NCBI RefSeq assembly: GCF_003846175.1
Contig: NZ_ML123045.1
Span: forward strand, 415,130-479,129
Origin: Streptomyces sp. ADI95-17
GTDB lineage: Bacteria; Actinomycetota; Actinomycetes; Streptomycetales; Streptomycetaceae
Length of the DNA: 64,000 nucleotides
Reading direction: 5' to 3'
The stretch's first letter is position 1. Each line of letters begins with the position of its first letter. The position numbers and the translations under genes were made by a program. This document shows positions 53,713 to 63,022 of this stretch, in pieces. The notes beneath the pieces are model-generated. The model was not told where the DNA came from, did no database searches, and worked only from the letters and a program-made list of their open reading frames with translations.

Positions 53713-54513
53713 TCAGACGGTGTCCCACCGCGTGCCGTCGTACGCCCGGCCGAGTCGCCGCATCAGCTCCTCGTCCACCACGAACTCCATGTCGTCGATC
53801 CGCCCGACCGGCGCGATGCCCTGCGAGTTGGTGAGGAACGCCGACCGGAACGCGCCCAGCCCGTCCAGGGTCACCGGACGCCGTACGGACTCCGGCCCCG
53901 AGCCCGGCAGTTCCCGCTCCAACAGCGCCATGGTGATGCCGATCAGGCACGGTGCGTCGGGCCAGACCACCGAAGTGCCGTCCCAGAAGCCGACGTTGGT
54001 GATCGCGCCCTCCGTCACCGTGCCGTCCGGCAGGGTCAGCAGGGCCTCGTCGAAGCCGGCGCGGGCGGCCAGTTGCGCGTAGTACGTCTGGCCGAACTCG
54101 CCGGGCCGCTTGATGTGCGGCACGGTGCGGGCGTACGGGACGGACATCAGGGCGTGCGGTTCGGCGGACTTCCGGTCCGGTCCGCGCACCGTGACCATGA
54201 CGGTCGTCTCCGTGTCACCCGGCGGCAGATAGCCGTGCACCCGGACCGAGGCGTCCCGCACCCCTGCGCCCTCCAGCGCGTGCCGGATCAGTGCGCGGAC
54301 CCGTTCCCCGTCGAGCGGGCGCTCGAACAGCTCCTGGTTCGCGCCGTCCAGCCGAGCCAGATGCAGATCGAGGCCGCGTACCTTTCCGTCCCTGACCTGC
54401 ATGGCTGTGAAATGGCCGTAGCCGAGGAAGGCCGGAATCCGCAGGTCCGCCTCGGTGGCCGGACGGCCGTCGAACTCGGCGTACGGGAACGGCAGGCGCG
54501 GGGTGGTCGTCAT
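53713..54513 (-). CDS. Class IV aminotransferase family protein
   Basis: The 266-residue protein has the fold-type IV PLP pattern: FTAMQVRDGKVRGLDLHLARL near 35-55, PHIKRPGEFGQTYYAQLAARAGFDEALL near 140-167 (Lys in HIKR is the probable PLP lysine) and GTVTEGAITNVGFW near 171-184. Relatives are branched-chain or D-amino acid aminotransferases and 4-amino-4-deoxychorismate lyase; the substrate is not clear. Its ATG overlaps the TGA of the small upstream frame (ATGA), and the only ribosome-like GGAGG is nearly adjacent to the start. Confidence 0.88.
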   Translation of the reverse strand: MTTTPRLPFPYAEFDGRPATEADLRIPAFLGYGHFTAMQVRDGKVRGLDLHLARLDGANQELFERPLDGERVRALIRHALEGAGVRDASVRVHGYLPPGDTETTVMVTVRGPDRKSAEPHALMSVPYARTVPHIKRPGEFGQTYYAQLAARAGFDEALLTLPDGTVTEGAITNVGFWDGTSVVWPDAPCLIGITMALLERELPGSGPESVRRPVTLDGLGAFRSAFLTNSQGIAPVGRIDDMEFVVDEELMRRLGRAYDGTRWDTV

Positions 54514-54878
54514 GCCTCCACCGTAGGCCCGCCGAAGCGCGACGCGACGGCTGGCCCCGGGTCCCGGCGCTCCACCTCGACGGGCACCGTCTGACCGTCG
54601 ATTCGAAGGGCGTGAAACAGAGCTTCGACCTGCGGCCCGAGGGCGGGTTTGTCCTTGTCGGGGGCGACGAGGTTTCCGCCCTCCCGGAACCTCGCATACC
54701 CCGAAGTGGTCACGCTCCTGGAATACAGCAGACGTCCGGACGGGAGATCCCGCACGTCCACGGTTCCCTCGCCCTCCCCGAAAGCGGGAACGACCGCCAC
54801 GGAGTTCGCGTCGGAGGTGAACGCCACGCTGCCCAGGCACTTCTCTCGCGGAGCCGGCTCGGACGGGGTTGACCTCAA
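54510..54878 (-). pseudogene. Possible remnant of a beta-propeller-like protein
   Basis: This 122-codon frame reads like the end of a WD40/propeller protein (VAFTSDANSVAVVPAF, VDVRDLPSGRLLYSRSV) and has GC-rich third positions near its 3' end. Its only early start is a TTG at 54878 without a ribosome site, right inside the promoter of the divergent FMN reductase. The ATGA overlap with the aminotransferase start suggests it was once a real upstream gene. It is either 5'-truncated or a short unknown protein. Confidence 0.35.
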
Positions 54879-54896
54879 CCACGGTTGACATACGAG
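54869..54896 (+). promoter_or_regulatory. MerR/SoxR-like promoter of FMN reductase
   Basis: TTGACC (54869-54874) and TACGAG (54891-54896) flank the dyad TCAAC-CACG-GTTGA (54875-54888). ACCTCAACcacgGTTGAcaT resembles the SoxR/MerR-family operator ACCTCAA..TTGAGGT placed between -35 and -10. The ATG is 9 bases after the -10, so the message is nearly leaderless. Confidence 0.55.
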
Positions 54897-54905
54897 TCTT
54901 TCCGC

Positions 54906-55532
54906 ATGGACCTCACCACAGCACCTTCATCCACCGCACCCACGACCGGCTCCACCGCACCCCTGAAGGTCGCGGTCATCGTCGCCAGCAACCGCGAGGG
55001 GCGGTTCGCCCCCGTCATCTCCGGCTGGTTCCTCTCCCACACCGCGGACCACCCCGACATCGAGACCGATGTGATCGACGTCGCGGAACTCGGCCTCCCG
55101 GTCGCGCTCACCTTCCGGCCCGACGCCGACGCCCGGGCCCGGCTCGCGGCCGTCGCGTCCAGGCTGGCGGCCGCCGACGCCTTCGTCGTCGTCACCCCCG
55201 AGTACAACCACTCGTACCCGGCCCCGCTGAAGAACCTCATCGACTGGCACCGCGACGAGTGGCAGGCCAAACCCGTCGCCTTCGTCTCGTACGGCGGGGT
55301 CTCCGGCGGGCTGCGCGCCGTCGAGCACCTGCGGCAGGTCTTCGCGGAACTGCACACCGTGGGCATCCGCGAAACGGTGTCCTTCCACAACGCGGGCGCG
55401 CTCTTCGACGACGAGGGCAGGCACCAGGACCCGGCGGACTGCGACGCGGCGGCCAAGGTGCTGCTCGACCAGCTGGTCTGGTGGGGGCACGCCCTGCGCG
55501 ACGCCAAGGCGGTCCGCCCGTACGGCGCCTGA
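54906..55532 (+). CDS. NADPH-dependent FMN reductase
   Basis: The 208-residue flavodoxin-fold protein has VAVIVASNREGRFAPVISGWF near 23-43 (FMN phosphate loop), VVTPEYNHSYPAPLKNLIDW near 97-116 (the PEYN signature) and FVSYGGVSGGLRAVEHLRQV near 126-145. It reduces FMN or quinones with NADPH. ATG at 54906 is used; the TTG at 54885 belongs to the promoter. The MerR/SoxR-like promoter suggests induction by redox-active compounds or thiol stress. Confidence 0.9.
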   Translation: MDLTTAPSSTAPTTGSTAPLKVAVIVASNREGRFAPVISGWFLSHTADHPDIETDVIDVAELGLPVALTFRPDADARARLAAVASRLAAADAFVVVTPEYNHSYPAPLKNLIDWHRDEWQAKPVAFVSYGGVSGGLRAVEHLRQVFAELHTVGIRETVSFHNAGALFDDEGRHQDPADCDAAAKVLLDQLVWWGHALRDAKAVRPYGA

Positions 55533-55618
55533 CCCGGGGACGCTGCGCCGCGCCGCGGCGTCCCCGACAATCGACGGGTACCGGGACACCCCGCGACCCG
55601 ACCCCGCAGGAGCCGAAA

Positions 55619-55957
55619 GTGACGACGCCGGCATGGCTGACCGTACTGACCACGACGGACAGCGAGGAGAAGGCCCATGCCCTGGCGCAGGGCGCGGTGG
55701 AGGCGCGGCTCGCCGCCTGCGTACAGATCTCCGCGCCCGTCACCTCGGTCTACCGCTGGCAGAACGCCATCGAGACCACCGAGGAGTGGCAGCTGCTGTT
55801 CAAGACGACAGCGGAGCGGTACGCCGAACTGGAGGCCCATCTGGAGGCGGCGCACGACTACGAGACCCCGGAGATCATCGCGATCCCGGTGGTACGGGGC
55901 AGCGCCCGCTACCTGGCCTGGGTCTCGGCCGAGACCGCCCCGGTCACGTCCCTGTAG
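55619..55957 (+). CDS. cutA: Divalent cation tolerance protein CutA
   Basis: The 112-residue protein has the CutA1 pattern: LTVLTTTDSEEKAHALAQGAVEARLAACVQI split across 7-38, VYRWQNAIETTEEWQLLFKTT near 43-63 and HDYETPEIIAIPVVRGSARYLAWV near 78-101. CutA forms stable trimers and is linked to copper tolerance. GTG at 55619 has AGGAG 6 bases upstream. Confidence 0.95.
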   Translation: MTTPAWLTVLTTTDSEEKAHALAQGAVEARLAACVQISAPVTSVYRWQNAIETTEEWQLLFKTTAERYAELEAHLEAAHDYETPEIIAIPVVRGSARYLAWVSAETAPVTSL

Positions 55958-55983
55958 CCCCGCAGGGCCCGGGGCTGCAGGGC

Positions 55984-56694
55984 CTACCGCTCCTGCGCCG
56001 CCAGCGCCTCCCCGATCCCCGGCTCCCGGGGCCCCAGGAAGTGCGGATCGGGCTTGAAGACGGCGTCCAGTGCCGCCTTCCCCGCCGCGAACACCTCCCG
56101 CGTCCCGCCGTAGTACCAGGTCGCGTCGTGCTTGGCGTCCACGCCGACCCCGTACGCGTCGATCCCCGCGGTCCGGCACAGCGCGATCGCCCGGCGGATG
56201 TGGAACCCCTGGCTCACCAGCACCGCGCGGTCGACCCCGAAGATCTTCTTGGCCCGCACGCAGGAGTCCCAGGTGTCGAACCCGGCGAAGTCGCTCACGA
56301 TCCGCTCGTCCGGCACCCCGTGCTCCTTGAGATAGGTGCGCATGGCATCCGGCTCGTCGTACTCCTTCCGGCTGTTGTCCCCGGTCACGAGCACGACCTT
56401 CACCTTCCCGTCCCGGTACAGCTCGGCGGCGGCCTTCAGCCGGTTGGCGAGATACGGCGACGGTCTGCCCTGCCAGAGCCCCGCCCCGAACACCATGACC
56501 ACCTGTTGCGCGGGCGCGTCCGCGGTCGTCCTGACCCGGGCGTCGGCGACGGAGTACATCCAGGTCATGGGCGCCAGCCCGGCCACGCACGCGAGCATCA
56601 CCGCCTGCACGGCCCGCCGCTGCCCGCGCCGCGTCCGCGGCCACCGCGGCCGCAACCGTCCGAGCAACTGCCGTCCCGGCCACTTCACCCGCAT
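55984..56694 (-). CDS. SanA/YdcF-like DUF218 membrane protein
   Basis: The 236-residue protein has an Arg-rich cytoplasmic start, one membrane helix (AVQAVMLACVAGLAPMTWMYSV) and an outside DUF218 domain: VVMVFGAGLWQGRPSPYLANRL near 65-86, VVLVTGDNSRKEYDEPDAM near 99-117 and AVLVSQGFHIRRAIALCR near 157-174. SanA-type proteins affect envelope permeability and vancomycin sensitivity in enterobacteria. ATG at 56694 has GAGGGGG upstream. It converges with cutA. Confidence 0.9.
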   Translation of the reverse strand: MRVKWPGRQLLGRLRPRWPRTRRGQRRAVQAVMLACVAGLAPMTWMYSVADARVRTTADAPAQQVVMVFGAGLWQGRPSPYLANRLKAAAELYRDGKVKVVLVTGDNSRKEYDEPDAMRTYLKEHGVPDERIVSDFAGFDTWDSCVRAKKIFGVDRAVLVSQGFHIRRAIALCRTAGIDAYGVGVDAKHDATWYYGGTREVFAAGKAALDAVFKPDPHFLGPREPGIGEALAAQER

Positions 56695-56848
56695 GGGAGC
56701 CCCCTCTTTCCGTACCGTGCTCGGTCGTCCCACCTGATCGGACGATCCGGAGGCCGAAAGGGTTCTCGGACGGACGGGACGAATGCCGCACGGCCCACCG
56801 GACCGGGGCGCGCGCACCGCCGGGCGGGACGCCCCTTAGCATCGCCCA

Positions 56849-57661
56849 ATGCTGCGTCCACGACTGATCGCGTCCGATCTCGACGGCACCCTCCTGCGCA
56901 ACGACGGCACCCTCTCGCCCCGCACCCTGCGCGCCCTGCGCACCGCCGAGAGCGCCGGCGCGGAGATCGTCCTGGTCACCGCCCGGCCGCCCAGGTTCGT
57001 CGACCGGCTCGCCGACGCCGCGGGCTTCGGAGGGACGGCGGTGTGCAGCAACGGCGCGATGGTGTACGACATCGGGACGCGCACCGTCGTCTCCTCCTGC
57101 GCCCTGCCGCTCACCACCGCCCGCCGCGTGGCCACCGTGCTCGCCGCCGCCGTGCCCGGGATCGGCTTCGCCCTGGAGACCGGCAACCACATCCTGTACG
57201 AGCCGGCCTACCGCCTGCGGCTCTCCGAGGACACCGGCGCCGAGCTGCCCGTACCGTCGCTCGCGGACCTCTGGCTGGCCGACGTCCCGGTCACCAAGCT
57301 CCTCGCCTGGTCGGACCGGCTCGACGCGGACGCGCTGCTGGCCGCCGCCGAGGCGGGGGCCGTCGACGGGGTGCAGCTCACCCACTCCGGCGGGCGCGGG
57401 CTGCTGGAGATCAGCGCGTCCGGGGTCACCAAGGCAGGCACCCTGTCGGTGCTGTGCGCCGGGCGGGGCATCGACGCCGCGGAGGTCGTCGCCTTCGGCG
57501 ACATGCCCAACGACCTGAGCGTCCTCGAATGGGCCGGCGCCGGCTACGCGATGGGCAACGCCCACCCGAGCGTGCTGGCCGCGATAGCGACGCACACGCT
57601 CAGCAACGAGGAGGACGGGGTCGCGGACGTCATCGAACGGCTCTTCGGCGCCGCCCGCTGA
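56849..57661 (+). CDS. HAD family (Cof-type) phosphatase
   Basis: The 270-residue protein has motif I DLDGTLLRNDG at 11-21, motif II LVTARPP near 45-51 and motif IV VVAFGDMPNDLSVLEWAG near 213-230, with a Cof-type C2 cap between. It should dephosphorylate sugar or cofactor phosphates; the substrate is unknown. The ATG at 56849 is directly followed by the conserved strand RLIASDLDGT. Confidence 0.92.
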   Translation: MLRPRLIASDLDGTLLRNDGTLSPRTLRALRTAESAGAEIVLVTARPPRFVDRLADAAGFGGTAVCSNGAMVYDIGTRTVVSSCALPLTTARRVATVLAAAVPGIGFALETGNHILYEPAYRLRLSEDTGAELPVPSLADLWLADVPVTKLLAWSDRLDADALLAAAEAGAVDGVQLTHSGGRGLLEISASGVTKAGTLSVLCAGRGIDAAEVVAFGDMPNDLSVLEWAGAGYAMGNAHPSVLAAIATHTLSNEEDGVADVIERLFGAAR

Positions 57662-57729
57662 ACCCGGCGGCACGCAGCCCGTCACCCGCCCGCAACGGCG
57701 CCGCAACCTCCCTCCCGCACCATCGAGCC

Positions 57730-57921
57730 ATGACGCAGCCGGCACCGGCACAAGCCCAGGAGTCCCTGCCCCTCGACAGCACGGCGCAACTGCTGACCCG
57801 TATCACCGCACAGCTCGGCACCCAGCTCTGCCTGGTCACCCGGAACGGAACCCGCAGGTCCGTACCGGCGGACGCCCGGCCCCGGGACGGCGCCCGGGGC
57901 GTATCCACAGGAAAAACCTGA
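57730..57921 (+). CDS. Small hypothetical protein
   Basis: The 63-residue frame (MTQPAPAQAQESLPLDSTAQLLTRITAQ start, then LGTQLCLVTRNGTRRSVP) has GC-rich third positions but only a weak ribosome site. I do not recognise a family. It lies between the HAD gene and dgt. It may be a real short protein or chance coding. Confidence 0.4.
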   Translation: MTQPAPAQAQESLPLDSTAQLLTRITAQLGTQLCLVTRNGTRRSVPADARPRDGARGVSTGKT

Positions 57922-57986
57922 TGAACGGACATCTCGGGGTGACCGCCTGAGCCTTCTTGTCGGTCCGGCCGTTTACTGTCGGAACC

Positions 57987-59315
57987 ATGGACGGCATGGA
58001 CGGCACGCAGGGCACGCAGGGCACGCAGGGCCACGGCACCGGCCCCTACGGCCCGGCCGACGCCGAGCGCTGGGACACCGAGCCGGACAAACGGCCGGGC
58101 CGCACCGCGTTCCAGCGCGACCGTGCCCGGGTGCTGCACTCCGCCGCGCTGCGCCGGCTCGCCGGGAAGACCCAGGTCGTCACCCCGGGCACCCGCAGCC
58201 ACGCCTGGGACGCCAGCCCCCGGACCAGGCTCACCCACTCCCTCGAATGCGCCCAGGTCGGCCGGGAGCTCGGGGCCGCGCTCGGCTGCGACCCGGACCT
58301 CGTCGAGACGGCCTGCCTCGCCCACGACCTGGGCCACCCGCCGTTCGGGCACAACGGAGAGCAGGCGCTCAACGACTTCGCGTCGGACTGCGGGGGCTTC
58401 GAGGGCAACGCCCAGTCGCTGCGGCTGCTGACCAGAATCGAACCGAAGCGCTTCGTCCCCGACACCCGCACCGGCGAACTGGTCAGCGTCGGACTCAACC
58501 TGACCCGTGCCGCCCTGGACGCCGCCACCAAGTACCCGTGGCCGCGCGGCGCACACCCCACCGACCCCGGCTCGCCGAAATTCGGGGTGTACGAGGACGA
58601 CCTGCCGGTCTTCGAATGGGCCCGCGAGGGGGCACCGAAGGACCGCAAGTGCTTCGAGGCCCAGGTCATGGACTGGTCCGACGACGTCGCCTACTCCGTG
58701 CACGACTTCGAGGACGGGCTGCACGCCGGGCACATCGACCCCGACTGCCTCTACGCCGAACCGGAGCGGAACGCGATCTGGGCGGTCGCCATCGGCCGCT
58801 ACGTCCCGGCGGACACCGAGCCCCAGGAGCTGGCCGACGCGCTGGACCGGCTCATCGCCCAGGACTGGTGGCCGCACGGCTACGACGGCTCCGCCGTCGC
58901 CCAGGCCCGGCTGAAGGACGCGACGAGCCAGCTGATCGGCCGGTTCTGCCTCGCCGCCGAGAGCAGCACCCGGCATGCCTACGGTATGGGCCGCCTCGGG
59001 CGGTACGCCGCCGAGCTGGTCGTGCCCCGCGAGGCCCGCAACGAATGCGCCGTGCTCAAGGCGGTCGCCGACCGGTACGTCATGCAGCGCGCCGAGCAGG
59101 AGGCGATCCGCGCCGACCAGCGGATCGTCATCGCCGAGCTGGCCGCCGCCCTCACCGCGCGCGCCCCGGAGGGGCTGGAGCCGCAGTTCCGGGCGCTGTT
59201 CGACACCGCCCGCGACGACCGGGCCCGCAAGCGGGTGCTGGTCGACCAGATCGCCGCCCTGACCGACGCCTCGGCCCGCTCGCTGCACGCCGCGCTCGCC
59301 GGACACCTCCGGTGA
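57987..59315 (+). CDS. dgt: Deoxyguanosinetriphosphate triphosphohydrolase-like protein
   Basis: The 442-residue HD-domain protein has [23 protein letters not shown] near 39-61, [19 protein letters not shown] near 73-91 (first His), [13 protein letters not shown] near 113-125 (HD motif) and [13 protein letters not shown] near 232-244 (third metal ligand). It cleaves dNTPs to deoxynucleoside and triphosphate. ATG at 57987 is used; ATG 57996 is next in frame. TACTGT at 57974-57979 is 7 bases before the start, so the mRNA may be leaderless. Residues 6-14 are a GTQ repeat. It lies two genes upstream of dnaG. Confidence 0.95.
   Translation: MDGMDGTQGTQGTQGHGTGPYGPADAERWDTEPDKRPGRTAFQRDRARVLHSAALRRLAGKTQVVTPGTRSHAWDASPRTRLTHSLECAQVGRELGAALGCDPDLVETACLAHDLGHPPFGHNGEQALNDFASDCGGFEGNAQSLRLLTRIEPKRFVPDTRTGELVSVGLNLTRAALDAATKYPWPRGAHPTDPGSPKFGVYEDDLPVFEWAREGAPKDRKCFEAQVMDWSDDVAYSVHDFEDGLHAGHIDPDCLYAEPERNAIWAVAIGRYVPADTEPQELADALDRLIAQDWWPHGYDGSAVAQARLKDATSQLIGRFCLAAESSTRHAYGMGRLGRYAAELVVPREARNECAVLKAVADRYVMQRAEQEAIRADQRIVIAELAAALTARAPEGLEPQFRALFDTARDDRARKRVLVDQIAALTDASARSLHAALAGHLR
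58002..58028 (+). repeat. 9-base tandem repeat at dgt N terminus
   Basis: GGCACGCAG is present three times in direct tandem and encodes GTQ-GTQ-GTQ. Because the unit is nine bases, slippage would change length without frameshift. Confidence 0.9.
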
Positions 59316-59524
59316 CCGCCGGTGACCGGCTTTCGGAGCCCCGTCCGGCCCGATCCGTTTCCGCCCCGTCTGCGAGCCGTGCCCCGCGCCGGGGCCGGCG
59401 CCGCGCAGACTGGACCCGGCCACTGGGTGTGACCTGATCGGGGTACACCCTCTTTCGCCATCACGCTGCGTGCGGGACGCTCGCAGTTGGCGGCGCCGCG
59501 AAGCAAGCACCGAGGAGGCATCAA

Positions 59525-60784
59525 GTGGTCGACGCACATCGGACGTTCGTCATCGTCGGCGGAGGACTGGCGGGAGCGAAGGCAGCCGAGACGCTCCGGG
59601 CGGAGGGTTTCAGCGGCCGGGTGATCCTGCTCGGCGATGAACGCGACCATCCGTACGAACGGCCTCCGCTCTCCAAGGGCTATCTCTCCGGCAAGGAGGA
59701 CCGGGACAGCGTCTTCGTCCACGAGACCGCCTGGTACGCGGGCGCCGACATCGAACTGCACCTGGGGCAGCCGGTCACCGCACTCGACCGGGAGGCCCGC
59801 TCCGTACGGCTCGGCGACGGCACCGTCGTCCACTACGACAAGCTGCTGCTCGCCACCGGGGCCGAGCCGCGCCGCCTGCCCGTCCCGGGCACCGAGCTGG
59901 CCGGCGTCCACCATCTGCGCCGCCTCGCCCACGCCGACCGGCTGCGCAACGTACTGGCCGCACTCGGCCGGGACAACGGCCATCTGGTGATCGCCGGGGC
60001 CGGCTGGATCGGCCTGGAGGTCGCGGCGGCGGCCCGCGGCTACGGCGCCGAGGTCACCGTCGTGGAACCGGAGCCGACCCCGCTGTACCAGGTCGTCGGC
60101 CCCGAACTCGGCCAGATCTTCACCGACCTGCACAGCGACCACGGGGTCCGCTTCCACTTCGGCCTCCGCCTCACCGAGATCATCGGCCAGGACGGCCTGG
60201 TGCTCGCCGTCCGCACCGACGACGGCGAGGAGCACCCCGCCCACGACGTGCTCGCCGCGATCGGCGCCGCGCCCCGCACCGCCCTCGCCGAGACCGCCGG
60301 GCTCGCCATGGCCCCCCGCGCGGACGGCGGCGGCATCGCCGTCGACGCCTCGCTGCGCACCAGCGATCCGCACATCTTCGCGGCCGGTGACGTCGCCAAC
60401 GTGGCCCACCCGCTGCTCGGCACCCGGCTGCGCGTGGAGCACTGGGCGAACGCGCTGAACAGCGGCCCGGCCGCCGCCCGCGCCATGCTCGGACAGGAGG
60501 TCAGCTACGACCGGGTGCCGTACTTCTTCTCCGACCAGTACGACCTCGGCCTCGAATACTCCGGCTGGGCGCCGCCCGGCAGCTACGACCAGGTGGTCAT
60601 CCGCGGCGACGCCGGGAAGCGGGAGTTCATCGCCTTCTGGCTGAAGGACCGCCGGGTGCTGGCCGGGATGAACGTCAACGTGTGGGACGTCACCGAGACC
60701 GTGCAGGGGCTGGTCCGGTCCGGCCGGCAGGTCGACCCGGACGCGCTGGCGGACCCGTCCGTACCGCTGGAATCCCTGGGCTGA
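59525..60784 (+). CDS. FAD-dependent NAD(P)H oxidoreductase, ferredoxin reductase-like
   Basis: The 419-residue flavoprotein has FAD motif FVIVGGGLAGAKAAETLR near 7-24, ERPPLSKGYLSG near 44-55 (the BphA4-type signature), NAD-binding LVIAGAGWIGLEVAAAARGYG near 155-175 and second FAD motif IFAAGDVANV near 285-294. The C-terminal domain resembles rubredoxin/ferredoxin reductases of ring-hydroxylating dioxygenases and P450 systems. GTG at 59525 has GAGGAGG 6 bases upstream. No ferredoxin or P450 gene is adjacent. Confidence 0.93.
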   Translation: MVDAHRTFVIVGGGLAGAKAAETLRAEGFSGRVILLGDERDHPYERPPLSKGYLSGKEDRDSVFVHETAWYAGADIELHLGQPVTALDREARSVRLGDGTVVHYDKLLLATGAEPRRLPVPGTELAGVHHLRRLAHADRLRNVLAALGRDNGHLVIAGAGWIGLEVAAAARGYGAEVTVVEPEPTPLYQVVGPELGQIFTDLHSDHGVRFHFGLRLTEIIGQDGLVLAVRTDDGEEHPAHDVLAAIGAAPRTALAETAGLAMAPRADGGGIAVDASLRTSDPHIFAAGDVANVAHPLLGTRLRVEHWANALNSGPAAARAMLGQEVSYDRVPYFFSDQYDLGLEYSGWAPPGSYDQVVIRGDAGKREFIAFWLKDRRVLAGMNVNVWDVTETVQGLVRSGRQVDPDALADPSVPLESLG

Positions 60785-60910
60785 GCGCGGCCCGGCCGTC
60801 CCGCCGCGCTCCCGGACGGGACGGGCCGGCCGGTCCGCACCGCACCGGCGGTTCCACGGATCACATCGGCGCGCTCCACGGCTGTCCTACCCCACCCGTA
60901 GACTTCACCC

Positions 60911-62818
60911 GTGGCAGGCAGGATCAATGACGACGACGTGAAGGCGGTACGGGACGCGGTCCCGATCGACGCCGTCGTTTCCGAGTATCTCCAGCTGCGC
61001 AACGCGGGCGGTGGCAACCTCAAGGGACTCTGCCCCTTCCACGACGAGAAGTCCCCCTCCTTCCAGGTGAGCCCGAGCAAGGGTCTCTTCCACTGCTTCG
61101 GCTGCCAGGAGGGCGGCGACACGATCGCCTTCGTGCAGAAGATCGACCATCTGACGTTCGCGGAGGTCGTCGAGCGGCTCGCCGCCAAGGCCGGCATCAC
61201 CCTGCGGTACGAGGAGGGCGGGTACAACCCCTCCCACCAGCGCGGCGAGCGCATCAGGCTGGTCGAGGCGCACAAGGCGGCCGCCCGGTTCTACACCGAG
61301 CAGCTGGACGGCCCGGAGGCCGAGATCGGCCGGAAGTTCCTCGCCGAGCGCGGCTTCGACCAGGCGGCCGCCGCCCACTTCGGCGTCGGCTACAGCCCGG
61401 CCGGCTGGGACCACCTCACCCGCTATCTGCGCGGCCAGGGCTTCAGCGACAAGGAGCTGATCGCCTCCGGCCTCTCCCAGGACGGCAGGCGCGGCCCCAT
61501 CGACCGCTTCCGCGGCCGGCTGATGTGGCCGATCAGCGACACCTCCGGCGATGTCGTCGGCTTCGGCGCCCGCAAGCTGCGCGACGACGACAACGGACCG
61601 AAGTACCTCAACACCCCCGAGACCGCGATCTACAAGAAGTCCCAGGTGCTGTACGGCATCGACCTGGCGAAGAAGGACATCGCCAAGGCCAGCCGGGCCG
61701 TGGTCGTCGAGGGCTACACCGACGTCATGGCCTGCCATCTCGCCGGGATCACCACCGCCATCGCCACCTGCGGCACCGCCTTCGGCGGCGACCACATCAA
61801 GATCCTGCGCCGCCTCCTGATGGACAACGGCAGCGCCCGGGTGATCTTCACCTTCGACGGTGACGCGGCCGGGCAGAAGGCCGCCCTGCGCGCCTTCGAG
61901 GACGACCAGAAGTTCGCCGCCGAGACGTACATCGCGATCGCCCCGGACGGCATGGACCCCTGCGATCTGCGCCTGGTCAAGGGCGACGAGGCGGTCCGCG
62001 ACCTGGTCGAACCCCGCACCCCGCTCTTCGAGTTCGCGCTCCGCCAGATCGTCGGCCGGTACGACCTGGAGACCCCGGCGGGCCGTGCGGCCGCGCTCGA
62101 CGAGGCCGCCCCGGTCGTCGCCAAGATCAAGACGGGCAGCGTCCAGCGGGAGGTCGCCGTCCAGCTCGCCGGCTTCGTCGGCATCCTGGACCAGGAGTAC
62201 GTCGTACACCGGGTCAACCAGCTCGCCCAGTGGGCCCGGGGCCGGGGCGACCAGCGCGGGCCCGCCCGGTCCTCCTCCCGCGCGGCCGCGCAGCACCAGC
62301 AGGTCCAGGCCCCCGTGGCCCCCTCCGGCCCCGCGCTCAACCTCCGCAGCCCCGCCCACCGCACCGAGCGCGAGCTGCTCAAGCTCGCCCTGCAGAAGCC
62401 CGCCCTGGTCTCCCCGGCCTTCGACGCCTACGGGGCCGACGAGTTCACCGCCCCGCCCTACGCCGCGGTCCGCCAGTGCATCGCGGAGGCGGGCGGCGCC
62501 GAGCTGGGCGTCGCCGAGACCCGCGAATACCTCGTCCAGGTGCTCGACGCGACCCCCAACGACGCGGTCCGCAAACTGGTCACCGAGCTGGCGGTCGAGG
62601 TCTTCCACGGCAAGACCATCGACGAGACCTACGCGGGCATGCAGCTCGTCCAGGTCCGGCTGCGCGCCGTCGACCGCCGGATCAACGACGTACAGGGCAG
62701 CCTCGCCCGCCTTGGCAGCAATGTCGCCCCGGACCACCTGGCGGCGGCACAGAACGAGGTCTGGGTCCTCCAGCAGTACGCCCAGTCCCTGCGCAACAAC
62801 GGGGCCGACGCGCTCTGA
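60911..62818 (+). CDS. dnaG: DNA primase
   Basis: The 635-residue protein has the CHC2 zinc finger (C41, H44, C62, C65 in CPFHDEKSPSF and FHCFGCQEGGD), the primase core with TOPRIM motifs (VVVEGYTDVMACH near 260 and IFTFDGDAAGQKAALRAF near 314-331) and a C-terminal DnaB-binding helical domain after an Ala/Gln/Pro linker near 445-475. It makes primers for replication. GTG at 60911 is the family start. It is followed after 204 bases by an hrdA-type sigma gene, echoing the dnaG-rpoD order of other bacteria. Confidence 0.97.
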   Translation: MAGRINDDDVKAVRDAVPIDAVVSEYLQLRNAGGGNLKGLCPFHDEKSPSFQVSPSKGLFHCFGCQEGGDTIAFVQKIDHLTFAEVVERLAAKAGITLRYEEGGYNPSHQRGERIRLVEAHKAAARFYTEQLDGPEAEIGRKFLAERGFDQAAAAHFGVGYSPAGWDHLTRYLRGQGFSDKELIASGLSQDGRRGPIDRFRGRLMWPISDTSGDVVGFGARKLRDDDNGPKYLNTPETAIYKKSQVLYGIDLAKKDIAKASRAVVVEGYTDVMACHLAGITTAIATCGTAFGGDHIKILRRLLMDNGSARVIFTFDGDAAGQKAALRAFEDDQKFAAETYIAIAPDGMDPCDLRLVKGDEAVRDLVEPRTPLFEFALRQIVGRYDLETPAGRAAALDEAAPVVAKIKTGSVQREVAVQLAGFVGILDQEYVVHRVNQLAQWARGRGDQRGPARSSSRAAAQHQQVQAPVAPSGPALNLRSPAHRTERELLKLALQKPALVSPAFDAYGADEFTAPPYAAVRQCIAEAGGAELGVAETREYLVQVLDATPNDAVRKLVTELAVEVFHGKTIDETYAGMQLVQVRLRAVDRRINDVQGSLARLGSNVAPDHLAAAQNEVWVLQQYAQSLRNNGADAL

Positions 62819-63022
62819 CGCCTCGCCCCGGCGGCGGGAGCGCCCCCGCGTAACCGGCCGGTCACGGACCGGGCTCAGAAAGTCCCCGCACGCCCCTCGT
62901 GGCAGCGATGTGTCTTCCCCCACACTGGGGTGCGGTGCCTGAGACATCGGAGCGCGGCCGGCCCATCGAACGGTGGTCCTCCATCCCCGCGGTCCGGCAG
63001 CGATCACCTGGAGGTCGCCCCC

